Source of the DNA: Acetobacter sp.
Lineage (GTDB): Bacteria; Pseudomonadota; Alphaproteobacteria; Acetobacterales; Acetobacteraceae
DNA: 64,000 bases
Direction of reading: 5' to 3'
NCBI RefSeq assembly: GCF_022483985.1
Contig: NZ_JAKVME010000001.1
Coordinates: forward strand, 186,001-250,000
Below, one piece after another: positions 8,814 to 18,069 of this stretch. Each line of letters starts with the position of its first letter. Positions within the stretch are counted from its first letter, which is position 1. The position numbers and the translations under genes are program-made. The notes below the pieces were generated by a model. It saw only the letters and a list, made by a program, of their open reading frames with translations, searched no databases and was not told the DNA's origin.

Positions 8814-9724
8814 GACCCTAGGCGCGTGCCGACAGCCACGGACTGCCCGCGCAGGAATGCCTCCGTGTCCATCATGCCGCGTCCGGGACGCTGAATGCGG
8901 CAGATGCGGAGAGCCGAGTCTTCGCCGCAGGCTACAGTCAGACGATCATCCAGAACCGCACCCGGCGTGCCGGAACGTGCCGCTTCGACCGCGACGGCAT
9001 CGATCTTCAGGGTGACGCCATCCAGCGTGGTGAAAGCGCCGGGCCACGGTGTCAGGGCGCGTACCTGTCGATCAATGGTTTCCGCAGACTGAGCCCAGTC
9101 GATGCGACCATCCTCCTTCGTGAGCCGGGCGGCGTAGGTCACACCGTCTTCAGGCTGCGGGACGGCGGGCGGGCGATCACGCAGCACATCCACCACCGTC
9201 TTCGCGCCCAGCGCCGCCAGTTCGTCATGCAGGCTGCTCGCTGTCGTGATCGTCGTGACCGGCACGCCGACTGAGGACAGCATGTCGCCCGTGTCCAGAC
9301 CGACATCCATCTGCATGATCGTCACGCCGCTTTCCCTGTCTCCGGCCAGAATCGCGCTCTGGATGGGGGAAGCGCCCCGCCAGCGCGGGAGCAGGCTGGC
9401 GTGGATGTTCAGACAGCCCCGCTCAGGCGCATCGAGCATCGCTTTCGGCAGAATGAGCCCATAGGCCGCGACAATGGCAACATCGAATTTCTGCGCGGCG
9501 AACCAGTCCAGCTCTTCCTGATTGTTCTTCAGTTTTTCCGGACAGCGCACGGGAATCCCGAGGGTCTCCGCCGCATGATGCACGGGAGAAGGCCGGAGCG
9601 CCTTGCCGCGTCCTGCTGGGCGAGGAGGCTGGGTATAAACGACCGCAACCTCATGTCCGGCGTCGCGGAGAGCGTAAAGCGCCGGAACGGCGAAATCGGG
9701 CGTGCCCATAAAGGCCAGACGCAT
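8810..9724 (-). CDS. fmt: Methionyl-tRNA formyltransferase
   Basis: A 304-residue protein that formylates initiator Met-tRNA using 10-formyltetrahydrofolate. The catalytic triad region is visible: Asn107 and His109 in L-N-I-H-A-S-L-L-P-R-W-R-G, and Asp144 in G-L-D-T-G-D-M. The C-terminal OB-like domain follows from about residue 205. It overlaps truA by 4 bases and lies downstream of def, the common functional pairing for starting and then deformylating proteins. Confidence 0.96.
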   Translation of the reverse strand: MRLAFMGTPDFAVPALYALRDAGHEVAVVYTQPPRPAGRGKALRPSPVHHAAETLGIPVRCPEKLKNNQEELDWFAAQKFDVAIVAAYGLILPKAMLDAPERGCLNIHASLLPRWRGASPIQSAILAGDRESGVTIMQMDVGLDTGDMLSSVGVPVTTITTASSLHDELAALGAKTVVDVLRDRPPAVPQPEDGVTYAARLTKEDGRIDWAQSAETIDRQVRALTPWPGAFTTLDGVTLKIDAVAVEAARSGTPGAVLDDRLTVACGEDSALRICRIQRPGRGMMDTEAFLRGQSVAVGTRLGS

Positions 9725-9805
9725 CGGTCTGTTCTCCGCAAGTCAGATCCGGGCGGGGGAAGAAGTGTCCGCCCAGAAGTGTGAAGGCTGTGGCGCGGGA
9801 GGCGT

Positions 9806-10357
9806 TCAGTGTTTGATGAGCTTCTGCTCTTTGGCCAGACGGCGCATGATCATGTTGCGACGCAGCGTGGAGAGATGATCCACGAACAGCACGCCGTCCA
9901 GATGATCGATCTCGTGCTGGATGCAGGTTGCCAGCAGTCCGTCCACTTCACGCTCGCAACGCTCGCCTGCAACGCTGGTCCAGCGAACCCGTACAGCTTC
10001 CGGTCGGACGACTTCGGCATACTGGTTGGGAAGGGAAAGGCAGCCTTCCTCACGCGGCGTCATGACTTCGCTTTCCGTGAGGATTTCGGGATTGATGAGA
10101 ACGATCGGCTGGCGGTCTTCGGCATCGCCCAGATCGACGATGACATAGCGTTGACTGATCCCCACCTGCGGCGCGGCCAGACCGATGCCGGGAGCGGCAT
10201 ACATGGCGGAAAACATGCCGGGAAGGGTCGCTTTCAGCACATCCATGTCCTCAGGGCGAACAACGCGGGCTTTCTGGCGCAGCACGGCCTGAGGGGCGAC
10301 AAGAATTCTGGTGGGCGCGGCAGTGGCCCCGGCGAGGGAAAAATCGACGTCGTTCAT
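9806..10357 (-). CDS. def: Peptide deformylase
   Basis: A 183-residue metalloprotease that removes the N-formyl group from new proteins. All three signature motifs are intact: G-I-G-L-A-A-P-Q-V-G (57-66), E-E-G-C-L-S-L-P (103-110, Cys106 metal ligand) and Q-H-E-I-D-H-L-D-G (147-155, His148 and His152 ligands, Glu149 catalytic). It is the first gene of the leftward def-fmt-truA group, 81 bp before fmt. Confidence 0.96.
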   Translation of the reverse strand: MNDVDFSLAGATAAPTRILVAPQAVLRQKARVVRPEDMDVLKATLPGMFSAMYAAPGIGLAAPQVGISQRYVIVDLGDAEDRQPIVLINPEILTESEVMTPREEGCLSLPNQYAEVVRPEAVRVRWTSVAGERCEREVDGLLATCIQHEIDHLDGVLFVDHLSTLRRNMIMRRLAKEQKLIKH

Positions 10358-10441
10358 AGCGCCGGTTTAGCGAGGCTGCTTCTGTTTTTCCAGCCCTCAC
10401 TTACCGGGAGGCGTGCCTGCCTGTCGGAGGCAGGGCAACTG

Positions 10442-10915
10442 TCACCAGTTCCGTGGGCTGTAGGTGGCGGCGTCAGCCGGATCATAGGTCAGTGACAGGC
10501 GATCCACGCCCGATCCGGCATAGCGGCAGACGGCGAGAATGCTCTCCACCCGGCTCCCCGGAGACGCCAGATAGGGCACGGGCATACAGAGATACCACAG
10601 TCTGCCCCGGGAGCCGCCGGCGTCGCTGACGGCGAAGGCTTTTGGCGCGGAAACGGGGAGCGTGTCGTCATGACGCGGCGGCGTGTAGTGCAGCGTCACC
10701 TGTCCTGTCGCGTCGGGATAATACTGAAGGCCGCAGTCCTGAATGAACGCGGCCAGAGTCGGTTGTCTCAGCAGTGTCGTGTCAGGCTTTTCCTGAGTGC
10801 AGAGCTGCCGTTTGGTGTCCTCGTAACGGGCGCATCCCGAGAGGGCGAGAGCGCTCGCGAGACAGGCCAGAACCGGCAGCAGGGGGGGACACATCCGCTT
10901 AGACACGTTCGTCAT
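10442..10915 (-). CDS. Small putative lipoprotein of unknown function
   Basis: About 157 residues. The N-terminus is a lipoprotein signal, with a hydrophobic run ending L-A-L-S-G-C, so it is probably lipid-anchored in the envelope. Four further cysteines lie in the mature part. I do not recognise a domain. The start at 10915 overlaps the end of the upstream transporter gene by about 17 bases, and ATGs at 10933 and 10894 are alternatives. The overlap suggests co-transcription with the AI-2E family gene. Confidence 0.65.
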   Translation of the reverse strand: MTNVSKRMCPPLLPVLACLASALALSGCARYEDTKRQLCTQEKPDTTLLRQPTLAAFIQDCGLQYYPDATGQVTLHYTPPRHDDTLPVSAPKAFAVSDAGGSRGRLWYLCMPVPYLASPGSRVESILAVCRYAGSGVDRLSLTYDPADAATYSPRNW

Positions 10916-12017
10916 CTTCCAGAGGTGGCGCAAGTTTGTCGCCCACCGCGAGCAGCATGGCGGTCAGCGGGGAGGCGAGAATCAGTCCCGGCGCGCCGAA
11001 AATGCCGCCGAAAAATGTCTGTGACAGCACGGTCAGTCCGGGCGGCATCTGCACGGCCTTGCGCTGGATCAGCGGAGCCATGACGTTGCCCTCGAAAAAC
11101 TGCACCACGGCGTAGAGCGCGGCGACCATGGCGGTCTCGCGCAGACCGAGAGATAGCGCCAGCAGCAGGGCTGGAACAGCGCCGAGGATGGCGCCGATAT
11201 AGGGAATGAAATTACAGAGCGCCGCCAGAAAACCGAGGCTGACCGCCAGAGGCACGCCGATAATCCACAGACCCATGCCTGAGAGGATGCCGACGACCGC
11301 CATGTCCAGCGCCTGTCCCGCGACCCAGGCCCACAGGGTGTCCGCCGCGACGAGCATGACTTCCTGCCCCCGTCCGCGCCAGTGACGGGGCACAAGCCGG
11401 AGCATGCCGTTGGCATAGAGAGAAGGAGAGGCTGCGAAATACAGTCCGGCGATCACCACCACGGCCAGCGTTCCCAGCACGCCGAATGCCGAGCCGAGAA
11501 AGCCGGTCATGGAGCCTGCGATCCGCGAGCCGAGCGACATCAGGCCACCGCTGCCCGTCGCGCCTCCGCCGTGACCGCCGAGCGAGGCCGGTAGATAGTT
11601 CAGCAGAACCTGCCCCTGCGGCCATGCGGCAAGCCGGTCCCGAAGCGCGTAGACCTGAGTCGTCAGGGCGTCACGCAGCTTGGCGGCCTGCGCGACGATG
11701 TCCGAGCCGCTGGACCAGCCGATTCCGACGCTCAGCGTGACCATCAGCAGACAGACGATGGCGAGCGCCGCGCCATAAGGCAGCTTCGTCCAGCGTTTCA
11801 GGATGCGGGCGAGTCCGTGCAGGATCACGGCGAATAATACGGACGCGAAGACCACCATGATCACGTCGCCGATCAGCCAGACCGACAGCATGACCGCAGC
11901 GATGGCCAGAGTGAGGCGAAGGATGCGGGCGATGCTGTCGAGTGGCGTTTCGGCGGGCGGCGGTGCGCTCTGTTCGTCGTCGGAAGTCTGCAATGAAGCC
12001 ATGAGGGTCTCGGTCAC
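10899..12017 (-). CDS. AI-2E family (PerM/UPF0118) membrane transporter
   Basis: A 372-residue membrane protein with about eight helices in the AI-2E exporter arrangement: two N-terminal helices, a cytoplasmic or periplasmic middle rich in Gly (around 145-165), then the helix block with P-Y-I-G-A-I-L-G and F-F-E-G-N-V-M-A-P-L. Family members export autoinducer-2 or act as Na+/H+ antiporters, and the substrate here cannot be fixed. The next gene, a lipoprotein, overlaps its 3' end. Confidence 0.85.
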   Translation of the reverse strand: MTETLMASLQTSDDEQSAPPPAETPLDSIARILRLTLAIAAVMLSVWLIGDVIMVVFASVLFAVILHGLARILKRWTKLPYGAALAIVCLLMVTLSVGIGWSSGSDIVAQAAKLRDALTTQVYALRDRLAAWPQGQVLLNYLPASLGGHGGGATGSGGLMSLGSRIAGSMTGFLGSAFGVLGTLAVVVIAGLYFAASPSLYANGMLRLVPRHWRGRGQEVMLVAADTLWAWVAGQALDMAVVGILSGMGLWIIGVPLAVSLGFLAALCNFIPYIGAILGAVPALLLALSLGLRETAMVAALYAVVQFFEGNVMAPLIQRKAVQMPPGLTVLSQTFFGGIFGAPGLILASPLTAMLLAVGDKLAPPLEDDERV

Positions 12018-12232
12018 CTGAAGCTGCGGCCATCGTTATCGGGCCTGACACGCGGCATAACGCCGCCATCAGGCTTTGGCTCACAAGAGCCGTTACATTT
12101 TTTGTAAAAAATGGTTCGAGAGGGAATTGATGACGGTTGGCTCAGCTTTGGCGAAACACGTGTTCGACGCACGGACCTGTCAGGCGGCGTCTTGTAGCCT
12201 GCAAACACAGTGTCCCATGCCGGTGCAGTCCG

Positions 12233-12652
12233 TCAGCGAGGCGTGACCCAGCCGTTGCCCGTCGAATCTCCCAGACTACCCGATCCGGTCGGGCCGGAAT
12301 CCTGATAGGCTGAACCAAACCGCGACAGGTCGGCGCCGGTGACCGCATCGCGTGTCACATGCTGGGCGTGATCCGGGTCCGGACCATGCAGCATATCCAT
12401 CGATGGGGCATCCTGATAACCGGGCGGCAGCTTTCTGCGTCCTTTGACATGCAGATTTTCGTGGCGGCCTGTCGTCGCCGTTGCTGCGCCGCTGTCCTCG
12501 CGCGTGGGGTCGCCGGACATCAGTTCAGCGCCCGACAGAGCGTCGCTCTGCTGCGCCAGCGCCTGTCCAGACAGGGACGCACCTGTGACCGTCAGAAGCA
12601 GCAGGAGACCCGCTTTGGAGGAAAGGCCGGTGAGTCTGGAAAGAGCACGCAT
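12233..12652 (-). CDS. Hypothetical secreted protein
   Basis: A 139-residue protein with a clear signal peptide (hydrophobic L-L-L-L-L-T-V core, cleavage near A-L-A-Q at 33-34). The mature part is low in hydrophobic residues and rich in Gly, Ser and Asp, and looks disordered. I recognise no domain. Monocistronic between the transporter gene and alkB. Confidence 0.6.
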   Translation of the reverse strand: MRALSRLTGLSSKAGLLLLLTVTGASLSGQALAQQSDALSGAELMSGDPTREDSGAATATTGRHENLHVKGRRKLPPGYQDAPSMDMLHGPDPDHAQHVTRDAVTGADLSRFGSAYQDSGPTGSGSLGDSTGNGWVTPR

Positions 12653-12818
12653 GAATACAGATCTTTCAGGGCTGGGTTGCGGGCGGATGCTGGGCAGCCC
12701 ATCGTCAGTGTCATTTCTCTCATTCTACAATCACCGCCACCCATCTTACAACCGCAATACACTACGGTCAGACGTGCTATCAGCGGTGGGGTGAAGAGCA
12801 CGGCAGGAGAAAGCGTCA

Positions 12819-13502
12819 GTGACGGGGGATCTTTTCGACTTCCGCAACGCGATGGAGCCCGGACAGGACGAAAACAGGAGCGAACGCATCCAGATGGACC
12901 CGGGCGCCTTTGTTTTTCCTGGCATGGCGCTTTCGCGGGCGCCCGATCTGCTGGAGGCAGCCCGTCATATCGTCCGGCAGGCGCCGTTCAGGCATCTTGT
13001 CACGCCGGGTGGCCATCGCATGTCCGTCGCCATGACTTCTTTTGGGGATTATGGCTGGGTCTCGGATCGATCCGGCTATCGCTACAGCAGAATCAGGCCG
13101 GATACGGGTCAACTCTGGCCCGCCACGCCCGACCTGTTCAGATCACTCGTGGAGGAAGCAACGCAGGCGGCTGGTTTTCAACATCCGCCGCTGCAATCCG
13201 GGCTGCTGAATCTGTATCGTCCCGGAACCCGTCTTTCCCTGCATCAGGACAGGGATGAAGAGGATGTGGAAACACCGATTGTTTCCGTCTCTCTCGGTGT
13301 GGCGGCGACGTTCCTGTGGGGTGGGCTCGACCGTGCTGATCCTGTGCGCCGGTTTCGGCTGTCACACGGCGATGTGGTGGTGTGGGGTGGACCATCCCGG
13401 ATGATGTACCACGGTGTCGCACCGCTGGCTGTATCCTCACACCCGCTGACGGGCGAGTGTCGTCTCAATCTGACTTTCCGTCAGGTCACAAGAGACGTGT
13501 AA
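12819..13502 (+). CDS. alkB: AlkB-type DNA oxidative demethylase
   Basis: A 227-residue Fe(II)/2-oxoglutarate dioxygenase that repairs 1-methyladenine and 3-methylcytosine by oxidative demethylation. The iron ligands His142, Asp144 and His198 and the 2-oxoglutarate arginines Arg215 and Arg221 keep the spacing of E. coli AlkB exactly, and N-L-Y-R-P-G is at 131-136. GTG start, chosen because AGGAGA lies 8 bases upstream. No ada gene is adjacent. Confidence 0.93.
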   Translation: MTGDLFDFRNAMEPGQDENRSERIQMDPGAFVFPGMALSRAPDLLEAARHIVRQAPFRHLVTPGGHRMSVAMTSFGDYGWVSDRSGYRYSRIRPDTGQLWPATPDLFRSLVEEATQAAGFQHPPLQSGLLNLYRPGTRLSLHQDRDEEDVETPIVSVSLGVAATFLWGGLDRADPVRRFRLSHGDVVVWGGPSRMMYHGVAPLAVSSHPLTGECRLNLTFRQVTRDV

Positions 13503-13532
13503 GTCACGAAGTCTGTGAGACGGAAGTAAGTT

Positions 13533-14189
13533 TCAGTCGAAGCTGAAATGCGGTTTTTTCCGTGTGTTGATAAAAAGCTGCACGGCGTTGGAGGTGTCAA
13601 AGCCGGCTGGAAGGGGGCCAGCTATCCCGGCCGCCGTAATCGGCGCGGACATGGTGCGGGCAGGAAAACCGCAGCGGCTCAGTGCCGCCGCGACGCCGGA
13701 GGCAGTCCGGGGATTCTTGTCATAGACGTAATACTCCCCGATGCCGCGGGCGGAAAAGATCTGTGAGCGCTGAATCTTTCTGTCGATCTCTTCGAGAACG
13801 GCCTGCGTCTGGTCAGCCATGAAGGTCGCCTCCGCATCGCCTGCAAGCGTGATGATTTCGAAATCGTTCCCGAGATTTACAAAATCGTTCTGAAGGCAGA
13901 GGCGCGCCTCATCTGAAATGTCACGCCACACCACGTTCGCCTTGATCTGTTCCGCCTTTGCCCGCGCTTCCACAGCCTGTTTCTGCGCTGTCAGGATGGC
14001 GATCCGGGCGTTCTTGCCAGCGATGATCTGTGCAGAGCGGGCCTGATCCAGCCTGAAAAACATGTATCCCGAGCCGAGACCGGAACATAGACCGGCGACA
14101 ACGGCGATCAGCAGGCTCCAGCCCGGATGATAATCCCGGTTCCATTTTTTCCGAAGGGAAAGGCGCTCTGTAATGTGTGTTGTCCGCAT
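13533..14189 (-). CDS. Hypothetical membrane-anchored coiled-coil protein
   Basis: A 218-residue protein with one transmembrane helix (about 24-46), then a predicted coiled coil rich in Ala, Lys and Glu (about 55-90) and a C-terminal globular part with paired cysteines. Orientation suggests the C-terminal domain is periplasmic. I recognise no family. It converges on alkB with a 30-bp gap. Confidence 0.6.
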   Translation of the reverse strand: MRTTHITERLSLRKKWNRDYHPGWSLLIAVVAGLCSGLGSGYMFFRLDQARSAQIIAGKNARIAILTAQKQAVEARAKAEQIKANVVWRDISDEARLCLQNDFVNLGNDFEIITLAGDAEATFMADQTQAVLEEIDRKIQRSQIFSARGIGEYYVYDKNPRTASGVAAALSRCGFPARTMSAPITAAGIAGPLPAGFDTSNAVQLFINTRKKPHFSFD

Positions 14190-14388
14190 TGTGGTTCAGG
14201 ACGTCCCGTCTCATGAAAACGGGGCAGGGCTCTGGCTGCGCCCGTCTGTTAACCGGGCTTTCATAAAGAAGAATTTTTCGGTCTCATAGACTGATTGTCT
14301 CAGCGCCGGAAAATCGGCTGCGTAACCCACTCTCACAGGAAAGCGGGATCGTGATAGTCTGGCGTAAACGATCTAACGGGAGTTTTCC

Positions 14389-15879
14389 ATGAACGCCTAC
14401 AACCATCTGCATCGTCTTTTCGGACGTCTTTCCGCTCTGGAAGATGCGGGTGGGCTTCTTTCATGGGACCGCGACACGATGATGCCGGAAGGAGCGTCCG
14501 GCCGCCGTGCGACGGTCATGGCGACACTTGGCGGTTTGCAGCACGAGATGCTGACTGCCCCCGAAGTGGCCGACTGGCTGGAAACGGCCAGCGCAGACGG
14601 TGATGTCTGGAAACAGGCCAATCTTAGCGAGATGAAACGGATTCATGCCCGCGCCGTGGCGGTGCCGGGTGATCTGGTCGAGGCGCTGTCCAAGGCCGGG
14701 TCAGAGGCGGAAATGATCTGGCGCAAGGCGCGGGTCGACAATGATTTCGGGAGTCTGCTTCCCTCCCTGCAGACGGTGCTCGACCTGACGCGTGAGAGCG
14801 CCACGGCGATGGGAGAGGCTCTGTCTGTTTCGCCATACGACGCGCTGCTGGATGGTTTCGATCCGGGGATGACGCAGGACGCCATCACACCGATCTTTGA
14901 GACCATCGCTCGGGATCTGCCGCCTTTATTGCAGGAGGTGCTTGAACGGCAGAAGAGAACTGGAGAAACTTCCTCGGTTGGTAACGCTCCTTTTCCGATT
15001 GCGGATCAGGAGAAACTTGGCGTGTCCATGATGCGGCAGGTTGGCTTCGACATGGCGCGTGGACGGCTGGATGTCAGTGCTCATCCATTCTGTGGGGGTG
15101 CTACGGATGATGTGCGTATCACGACACGGTATGAGGCCGATGACTTTCTTCCGGCCTTCCTCGGCGTGATGCACGAAACCGGGCATGCTCTGTATGAACA
15201 GGGATTGCCGACCGCGTGGCAGGGCCAGCCCGTTGGGCGGGCGAGGGGGATGACGCTGCATGAGAGCCAGTCTCTGCTGATGGAGATGCAGGTTACGCGG
15301 TCCCGTTCTTTTGCGACATTTGCCGCGCCTGTCATGGCTTCTGCATTTGGTGAACGGGGTTCATGGAATCCGGACGTTCTCTATCGACGCATGACGCGGG
15401 TCAGTCCCGGCTTTATCCGTGTGGATGCGGACGAAGTGACCTATCCGGCGCATATCATCGTTCGTTACGAGCTTGAGGTCGCCTTGATCGAAGGACGGCT
15501 GGCTCTGAAGGATCTTCCTGACGCATTCAACGCCCGTATCAAGGATATGCTGGGTCTGGATGTTCCTGATGACCGGCGCGGATGTTTGCAGGACATTCAC
15601 TGGCCACTGGGTCTGTGGGGTTATTTCCCCTGTTACGCGCTGGGGGCTCTGACGGCGGCGCAACTGTTCGCGGCAGCAAAGGCGGCGTTGCCGGATATCG
15701 AGGATGAAATCCAGCGTGGCGAATTCGGCAATCTTCTGGCGTGGCTTCGCGTGTCAGTGCATGAGCGTGGCAGCAGTGCTTCGACGCAGGATATTATCAG
15801 CGCAGCCACAGGAAAGCCGCTGGGAGCTGAAGACTATCTGCGTCATGTTCGGTTGCGTTATGTCGATGGAGAGAGGTAA
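14389..15879 (+). CDS. M32 family metallocarboxypeptidase (carboxypeptidase Taq type)
   Basis: A 496-residue cytoplasmic zinc carboxypeptidase. The active site H-E-T-G-H is at 262-266 (HExxH with catalytic Glu263), followed by the family's Y-E-Q-G-L-P segment and the downstream H-E-S-Q-S and R-V-D-A-D-E-V-T-Y-P-A-H-I motifs. It trims C-terminal residues from peptides. The length is typical of the family. Monocistronic, ending in a long hairpin. Confidence 0.93.
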   Translation: MNAYNHLHRLFGRLSALEDAGGLLSWDRDTMMPEGASGRRATVMATLGGLQHEMLTAPEVADWLETASADGDVWKQANLSEMKRIHARAVAVPGDLVEALSKAGSEAEMIWRKARVDNDFGSLLPSLQTVLDLTRESATAMGEALSVSPYDALLDGFDPGMTQDAITPIFETIARDLPPLLQEVLERQKRTGETSSVGNAPFPIADQEKLGVSMMRQVGFDMARGRLDVSAHPFCGGATDDVRITTRYEADDFLPAFLGVMHETGHALYEQGLPTAWQGQPVGRARGMTLHESQSLLMEMQVTRSRSFATFAAPVMASAFGERGSWNPDVLYRRMTRVSPGFIRVDADEVTYPAHIIVRYELEVALIEGRLALKDLPDAFNARIKDMLGLDVPDDRRGCLQDIHWPLGLWGYFPCYALGALTAAQLFAAAKAALPDIEDEIQRGEFGNLLAWLRVSVHERGSSASTQDIISAATGKPLGAEDYLRHVRLRYVDGER

Positions 15880-15936
15880 GTTTCTTATATAAAAGAATTT
15901 TTCAGATAGAATGATTGTCTGTGGTGACTGGGCGGC

Positions 15937-15979
15937 CGCATGAGAGAGAAATTCCGTATGGATGTTTCTCTCTCATGCG
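15937..15979. terminator. Long perfect hairpin downstream of the M32 peptidase
   Basis: A 15-bp perfect inverted repeat: CGCATGAGAGAGAAA (15937-15951) and its complement (15965-15979) with a 13-base loop. It starts 58 bp after the peptidase stop. No strong T-run follows on either side, so it may be a factor-assisted terminator or an mRNA 3' stabiliser. Confidence 0.45.
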
Positions 15980-16098
15980 TGTTGGATGGAACTGAGACCA
16001 GTTGTGATTTTCCACTGTGCAAGGCAGGTCTCGTATGAAGCCTGTAACGTAAATCGTGGAAATTCTCTGAAAATATGTAGAGATACGTATCTGTCTGT

Positions 16099-16917
16099 TT
16101 AAAAATCCGCTGTCATTGGGTCGGGTCCAATCCGTCCGTCCGTTCGGTCCATTCGTGCGATGTCAGCCATATCCTGATTATCAAGTTCGAAGTCGAATAC
16201 TGCCAGATTTTCGTCCAGACGCGACGGAGTGACAGACTTCGGTATCACAATGAATTCGTTTTGGATGTGCCAGCGGATGATAACTTGCGCGGCGGTTCTT
16301 TCATGTTTTTTCGCTATGGTCGCTATGACAGGACTGTTCAGTGTCTGACCCTGTCCAAGAGGACTCCATGCTTCCGTAAGGATTCCATGCTGCTTATGAA
16401 AATCCTGCAAGGACTGCTGTTGAAACTCGGGATGAAGTTCGATCTGGTTGATGGCAGGTGTAATTCCCGTTTCGGCGATCAGGGTTTTGATCTGGTCCGC
16501 GGTGAAGTTGGAGACGCCAATAGCGCGAATACGACCTTCATCACGCAGACGGATCATCGCACGCCAGGTTTCGGCATAAAGGTCTTTCTTTGGAACAGGC
16601 CAATGAATCAGGTAAAGATCAATGACATCCCGTCGTAATTTCTGAACGCTCTGTTCGAACGCTCGCAATGTTGAATCGAAACCCTGATCCGCGTTCCATA
16701 GCTTGGTGGTCAGGAAAATCTCAGGCCGGTCTGCTAGTGCTTCGCCCACTCCCTCTTCATTTCCGTAGATGGATGCTGTGTCGACTGCCAGATATCCTGC
16801 ATTGATGGCGTAATGCACGATCGAGGTTGTCTTTTCAGGGGGAGTTTGCCACACCCCCAAACCAACCTGCGGCATATCAATGCCCGCGTTGAGGGAAAGA
16901 AACGGTTGCTTGACCAT
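16099..16917 (-). CDS. Aldo/keto reductase, 2,5-diketo-gluconate reductase-like
   Basis: A 272-residue NADPH-dependent reductase of the AKR5 type. The catalytic tetrad is visible as Asp46, Tyr51, Lys72 and His105 (V-D-T-A-S-I-Y-G, T-T-K-L-W, I-H-W-P). The C-terminal I-P-K-S-V-T-P-S-R segment binds the NADPH phosphate. Acetic acid bacteria use such enzymes on keto-gluconates, but the substrate is not determined. Monocistronic. Confidence 0.9.
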   Translation of the reverse strand: MVKQPFLSLNAGIDMPQVGLGVWQTPPEKTTSIVHYAINAGYLAVDTASIYGNEEGVGEALADRPEIFLTTKLWNADQGFDSTLRAFEQSVQKLRRDVIDLYLIHWPVPKKDLYAETWRAMIRLRDEGRIRAIGVSNFTADQIKTLIAETGITPAINQIELHPEFQQQSLQDFHKQHGILTEAWSPLGQGQTLNSPVIATIAKKHERTAAQVIIRWHIQNEFIVIPKSVTPSRLDENLAVFDFELDNQDMADIARMDRTDGRIGPDPMTADF

Positions 16918-17256
16918 ATGGATTGTCTCCTCGATTATTCGAACGATATTATCTTATCGCCTGTAGCCATGTCGTCATCCGGCTCTGGAATACCTGATAT
17001 AGCAGATCGACTTTCAGGATAAGATGCGACAGAATTTGTTATGTCAAAAGACACAATCAAAAAATTTCGGTCATGCCGAAGAAATGTATTCACTCACTGT
17101 TTCATGATTATTGGGTTACAGTCGTGGTGATATGGAGAGGATGCGGTATTTTTCCGATGAGACCCGGAAAAATGCTCCCCACATACAGCAGACGGCAGAT
17201 TTGAACGATGGCAAATATATCGAAAACTTATTGATTCATAAACTAGGGAAGGACGG
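16918..17256. other. Intergenic stretch
   Basis: It holds the upstream region of the aldo/keto reductase gene and the 3' flank of the iclR-like gene. I see no gene, clear promoter or stable hairpin in it. Confidence 0.4.
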
Positions 17257-18069
17257 TTACGCGTTTTCAGCGATAGAGGCACCGAGTCTCGTGATGAGTA
17301 GATGAGCCTCGTCTTCGGTCATGGATGCAGTTGGTTTGGAGACCGTGATGGCTGCGGAGCAACTGCCGTCACTCTCACGGATCGGCATGGAGACCCCCGA
17401 CACGCCGTTGATGACGGCATTCCGTCGATAATCGTAGCCCAGTTTCTTCACCTGATCGATGCATTCATGAATTTTTTCCAGACCCAGCCCAAGTTCGCCA
17501 TAGCGATTCTGGTTCGCGGCGATGATCGCCATCCGGTTGTCCGGTTCCTGACAGGCGAGAATCACCATGCCTCCGAGGCCGTATCCAAGTGGAAGACGAC
17601 CACCGAGTCCATCGCTTCCGAGAATTGGCAATGCGCTATCGGTGATGGCCATGTCGGTGATAATGGCATCAAGTCCTGAACGTTCGAGCAGAAACGCCGA
17701 AGCATGAAACTCCTTGGCCAATGCGACAAGATACGGCTTCCATTGTTGAATCCGTTCCACAGGTGTCGTTCTGCGGTGTCCCAGAGAGAAAGCTGCAGGT
17801 CCAATACGGTAACGTCCGCGCTGTGTGCTCTGCGTCACGAGCGAGTGCTTGCGGAGCGCGAGAAGAGTACGATGAACGGAAGATTTTTCTGCTCCAACGA
17901 TTTCAGCAAGTTCCCTGAGCGCCAGTCCGCGCCGTCCACATTCACCGAGAGCGATCAGCACCAACGCGGCCCGATCCGAATTTTGCGAGTATTGTCCGAT
18001 ATTATCCACTCGCAGTTTTTCATCCTCGGATTCAGAAGCATTCGCCGAGAGCCGATTCTTCAGGATCAT
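17257..18069 (-). CDS. IclR family transcriptional regulator
   Basis: About 270 residues: an N-terminal winged helix-turn-helix (L-R-E-L-A-E-I-V-G-A-E-K-S-S-V-H-R region) and a C-terminal IclR effector domain (G-Y-D-Y-R-R-N region). The start at 18069 is chosen because its ATG overlaps the TGA of the upstream MFS gene by 4 bases, a typical coupled junction; the frame is open further to 18123. It probably controls the MFS gene and perhaps the neighbouring catabolic genes in response to the imported compound. Confidence 0.85.
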   Translation of the reverse strand: MILKNRLSANASESEDEKLRVDNIGQYSQNSDRAALVLIALGECGRRGLALRELAEIVGAEKSSVHRTLLALRKHSLVTQSTQRGRYRIGPAAFSLGHRRTTPVERIQQWKPYLVALAKEFHASAFLLERSGLDAIITDMAITDSALPILGSDGLGGRLPLGYGLGGMVILACQEPDNRMAIIAANQNRYGELGLGLEKIHECIDQVKKLGYDYRRNAVINGVSGVSMPIRESDGSCSAAITVSKPTASMTEDEAHLLITRLGASIAENA

